Origin: an uncultured Lachnospiraceae bacterium
Lineage (GTDB): Bacteria > Bacillota > Clostridia > Lachnospirales > Lachnospiraceae
DNA length: 7,009 bases
Assembly (NCBI GenBank): GCA_948468325.1
Contig: CAOKHR010000131.1
Location: forward strand, 1 to 7,009
Direction: 5' to 3'
The number at the start of each line of letters is the position of its first letter. Position 1 is the stretch's first letter. The position numbers and the translations under genes are program-made. Shown piece by piece: positions 4,820 through 7,009 of the stretch. The notes below the pieces were generated by a model. That model was not told the DNA's origin, ran no database searches, and worked only from the letters and a program-made list of their open reading frames with translations.

Positions 4820-6544
4820 ATGGCAATCCGGAAAGAGAAATGGTTTGTAACAGGCAAACGGGCAGATTTTCGGGCAATCGGTGAGAAATACGGAATTGAT
4901 CAGGTTACGGCCCGTATTATACGTAACAGAGATATAATTGAGGATGCAGACATTGAAAGCTATATAAAGCCGGATCTTTCCAAAATGTACTCTCCGCATT
5001 TAATGAAAGATATGGACCGCCTGACTGCAATTTTGCATCAGAAAATAAGGTTGCAGAAAAAGATACGTATTATCGGAGATTATGATATTGACGGAATCCA
5101 GTCTACGTATATTCTGCTGAAAGGAATCAGGCGTGCGGGAGGAATTGTTTCAGAGGCAATTCCGGACAGGATGAAAGACGGGTACGGCATCAATGAAAAT
5201 TTAATTGCCCAGGCAAAAAAAGACGGTATAGACACTATTATTACGTGTGATAATGGTATTGCGGCTATGGATGCGATTGCTTATGCAAAAGAGCTTGGCA
5301 TGACAGTATTGGTGACGGACCATCATGATATTCCATATAAAGAAGAAAACAAAATCCGCACATACTTAAGCAGTAAAGCAGATGCAATTGTAAATCCAAA
5401 GCAGGCGGAATGCGGCTATCCTTTTTCGGGAATCTGCGGAGCCGTAGTCGCATTTAAAGTGGTACAGGCTTTATATGAAGCCTGCGGGATTCCTGCGGCG
5501 GAAGCAATGGAATTTCTGGAAAATGCGGCGTTTGCGACAGTAGGCGATGTAATGGATTTACAGGACGAAAACAGAATTATCGTAAAATTCGGTTTAGAGC
5601 AGATGCGCGGTACAAAAAATATCGGACTTGCTGCCCTGATGAAGCAGAAAGCAGTACAGCCGGAGCGGTTAAGTGCGTATCATCTGGGATTTGTCCTGGG
5701 ACCCTGTTTAAATGCCAGCGGAAGATTAGATACGGCAGCGCGTTCTTTAAAACTGCTGTTAGCAGAACAGGAATCGGAGGCTTATGTACTTGCGGCAGAG
5801 CTGGCGGACTTGAATGAAGAGCGCAAGCAGATGACGGCTGACGGTGTGGAGGAAGCACTGGAATTTATTTCCCAAAAGCATCTGGACGAGCAGAAAGTTA
5901 TGATTATTTATCTGCCTAAGCTGCACGAGAGTCTGGCGGGCATTGTAGCGGGAAGAATCAGGGAAAAATACAATCATCCGGTATTTGTGCTCACGGATTC
6001 CGAAGAGGGGGTCAAGGGCTCCGGCCGCTCAATAGAATCTTATTCCATGTATGAAGAGATGTGCAAATGTCAGGATTTGTTTTTGAAATTCGGAGGACAT
6101 CCCATGGCGGCGGGACTTACGCTTCCTCCGGAAAAAGTGAAAGAATTTGAAGTTCGAATGAATGAAAATGCGGCTTTAACAGAAGAAGATTTTATTCCTA
6201 AAATATATATTGACGTGCCTATGCCGCTTTCTTATGTGACAGAGAGCATTATCAGGGAATTCAAAATTTTAGAGCCCTTTGGCAAGGGAAATCCCAGGCC
6301 GGTTTTCGCAGATAAAAATATTCGCATAAAGGAAAAGCGCATTGCAGGCAAAAACCAGAATGTAGTAAAGCTTACGTTAGAAGATGCGGCAGGGCGTTGT
6401 TATCCGGCCGTATATTTTGGAGATGCCGGAGAATTTTTCAATTTTCTGGAAGAAAAAGATACAATATCCATTATTTATTATCCGGAAATCAACAGCTATA
6501 TGGGAAGAGAGGAGATCCAGTTTGTAGTTTCCGGTTATTGTTAA
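4820..6544 (+). CDS. recJ: Single-stranded-DNA-specific exonuclease RecJ
   Basis: A 574-residue 5'-3' single-strand DNA exonuclease of the DHH phosphoesterase superfamily, used in recombinational and mismatch repair. Metal-binding motifs are intact and in order: GDYDIDG (86-92), TCDNGI (142-147), VTDHHDIP (165-172, the DHH signature), NPKQAECGYPFSGICG (192-207) and ATVGDVMDL (239-247). The connector carries LGPCLNASGRLDTA (293-306). The DHHA1 part includes GSGRSI (400-405) and FGGHPMAAGL (424-433). The C-terminal segment from LEPFGKGNPRPVF (484-496) matches the OB-fold domain. Length matches typical RecJ. AAGGGGA (4809-4815) lies just before the ATG, 11 bases after truA, which suggests translational or operon coupling. 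All key acidic and histidine residues are present, so it should be active. Confidence 0.95.
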   Translation: MAIRKEKWFVTGKRADFRAIGEKYGIDQVTARIIRNRDIIEDADIESYIKPDLSKMYSPHLMKDMDRLTAILHQKIRLQKKIRIIGDYDIDGIQSTYILLKGIRRAGGIVSEAIPDRMKDGYGINENLIAQAKKDGIDTIITCDNGIAAMDAIAYAKELGMTVLVTDHHDIPYKEENKIRTYLSSKADAIVNPKQAECGYPFSGICGAVVAFKVVQALYEACGIPAAEAMEFLENAAFATVGDVMDLQDENRIIVKFGLEQMRGTKNIGLAALMKQKAVQPERLSAYHLGFVLGPCLNASGRLDTAARSLKLLLAEQESEAYVLAAELADLNEERKQMTADGVEEALEFISQKHLDEQKVMIIYLPKLHESLAGIVAGRIREKYNHPVFVLTDSEEGVKGSGRSIESYSMYEEMCKCQDLFLKFGGHPMAAGLTLPPEKVKEFEVRMNENAALTEEDFIPKIYIDVPMPLSYVTESIIREFKILEPFGKGNPRPVFADKNIRIKEKRIAGKNQNVVKLTLEDAAGRCYPAVYFGDAGEFFNFLEEKDTISIIYYPEINSYMGREEIQFVVSGYC

Positions 6545-6559
6545 AAACAGGAGGATTTT

Positions 6560-7009
6560 ATGGTACAGAAAAATTTTAAATTTTTGTCGGCAGACGGTAA
6601 AACGAAGATTCATGCGGTGAAGTGGATGCCCGATTCAGGAGAATATACGGCAGTTCTGCAGATTACACACGGAATGCAGGAATATATTGAGCGTTATAAA
6701 GAGTTTGCCGGATTTTTGACAGAAAAGGGGATTATGGTAGTCGGACATGACCATCTCGGACATGGTTTATCTGTCCGTGGGCCGGAAGAATACGGATATT
6801 TTTCAGAAAAAAACCCAAGCAATACACTCATTAAAGATATGCATACGCTGCGGAAAGGGATACAAAAGGAGAATCCGGATGTGCCTTATTTTATGCTGGG
6901 ACACAGTATGGGTTCCTATATGCTGCGCAAGTATATTACGCTGTATCATGAAAACCTGCGGGGAGTAATTATTGTGGGAACGGGGAGCATGCCGGATGCG
7001 ATGATGAAA
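6560..7009 (+). CDS. Alpha/beta hydrolase, monoacylglycerol lipase / Hydrolase_4-like (cut by the window end)
   Basis: The first 150 codons of an alpha/beta hydrolase; the frame is still open at the window edge. It has the oxyanion-side motif THGMQEY (36-42), the lid-side motif GHDHLGHGLS (62-71) and the nucleophile elbow GHSMG (114-118) with Ser116. This combination is typical of the Hydrolase_4 (serine aminopeptidase S33-like) group, which includes monoacylglycerol lipases and lysophospholipases. The acid and histidine of the triad would lie beyond the window. The start follows AGGAGG (6549-6554) by five bases and lies 15 bases after recJ, so it is probably co-transcribed. There is no signal peptide; the substrate cannot be named. 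Confidence 0.9.
   Translation, partial: MVQKNFKFLSADGKTKIHAVKWMPDSGEYTAVLQITHGMQEYIERYKEFAGFLTEKGIMVVGHDHLGHGLSVRGPEEYGYFSEKNPSNTLIKDMHTLRKGIQKENPDVPYFMLGHSMGSYMLRKYITLYHENLRGVIIVGTGSMPDAMMK

Overview
The window looks like chromosomal DNA from a low-GC, spore-forming anaerobe of the Clostridia, most likely a Lachnospiraceae-type gut bacterium. The reasons are a SleC-type spore cortex-lytic enzyme, AT-rich intergenic DNA with sigma-A-like promoters, strong AGGAGG-type ribosome binding sites, a tRNA-Gly without an encoded CCA, and a holin-like toxin peptide of a kind common in Firmicutes. The organism assignment is inference.

Layout from left to right. Positions 83-290 are a self-contained tRNA-Gly(GCC) unit with its own promoter and terminator. 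Positions 410-734 form a compact module that I read as a type I toxin-antitoxin locus: a 29-residue hydrophobic peptide behind a leader that can hide its own ribosome binding site, a convergent promoter for a ~100-nt RNA, and a shared bidirectional terminator. Positions 804-1136 (minus strand) encode an HxlR-family regulator. It is divergent from two tandem flavodoxin/FMN-reductase-like genes (1392-1937 and 1957-2508). The intervening DNA holds overlapping divergent promoters and two inverted repeats that could be its operators. This resembles a redox or electrophile-response unit.

Positions 2600-3868 encode a SleC-like cortex-lytic proenzyme with a candidate sigma-K-type (late mother cell) promoter and a strong hairpin after it. 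After a structured intergenic region, a tight plus-strand run begins: truA (tRNA pseudouridine synthase A, 4068-4808), recJ (single-strand DNA exonuclease, 4820-6544) and the first 150 codons of an alpha/beta hydrolase (6560 to the window end). The gaps are 11 and 15 bases, so these three are probably co-transcribed.

Most genes belong to known families. The most noteworthy content is the small TA-like module at 410-734. Next is the divergent regulatory region at 1175-1255. Nothing else points convincingly to an undescribed system.
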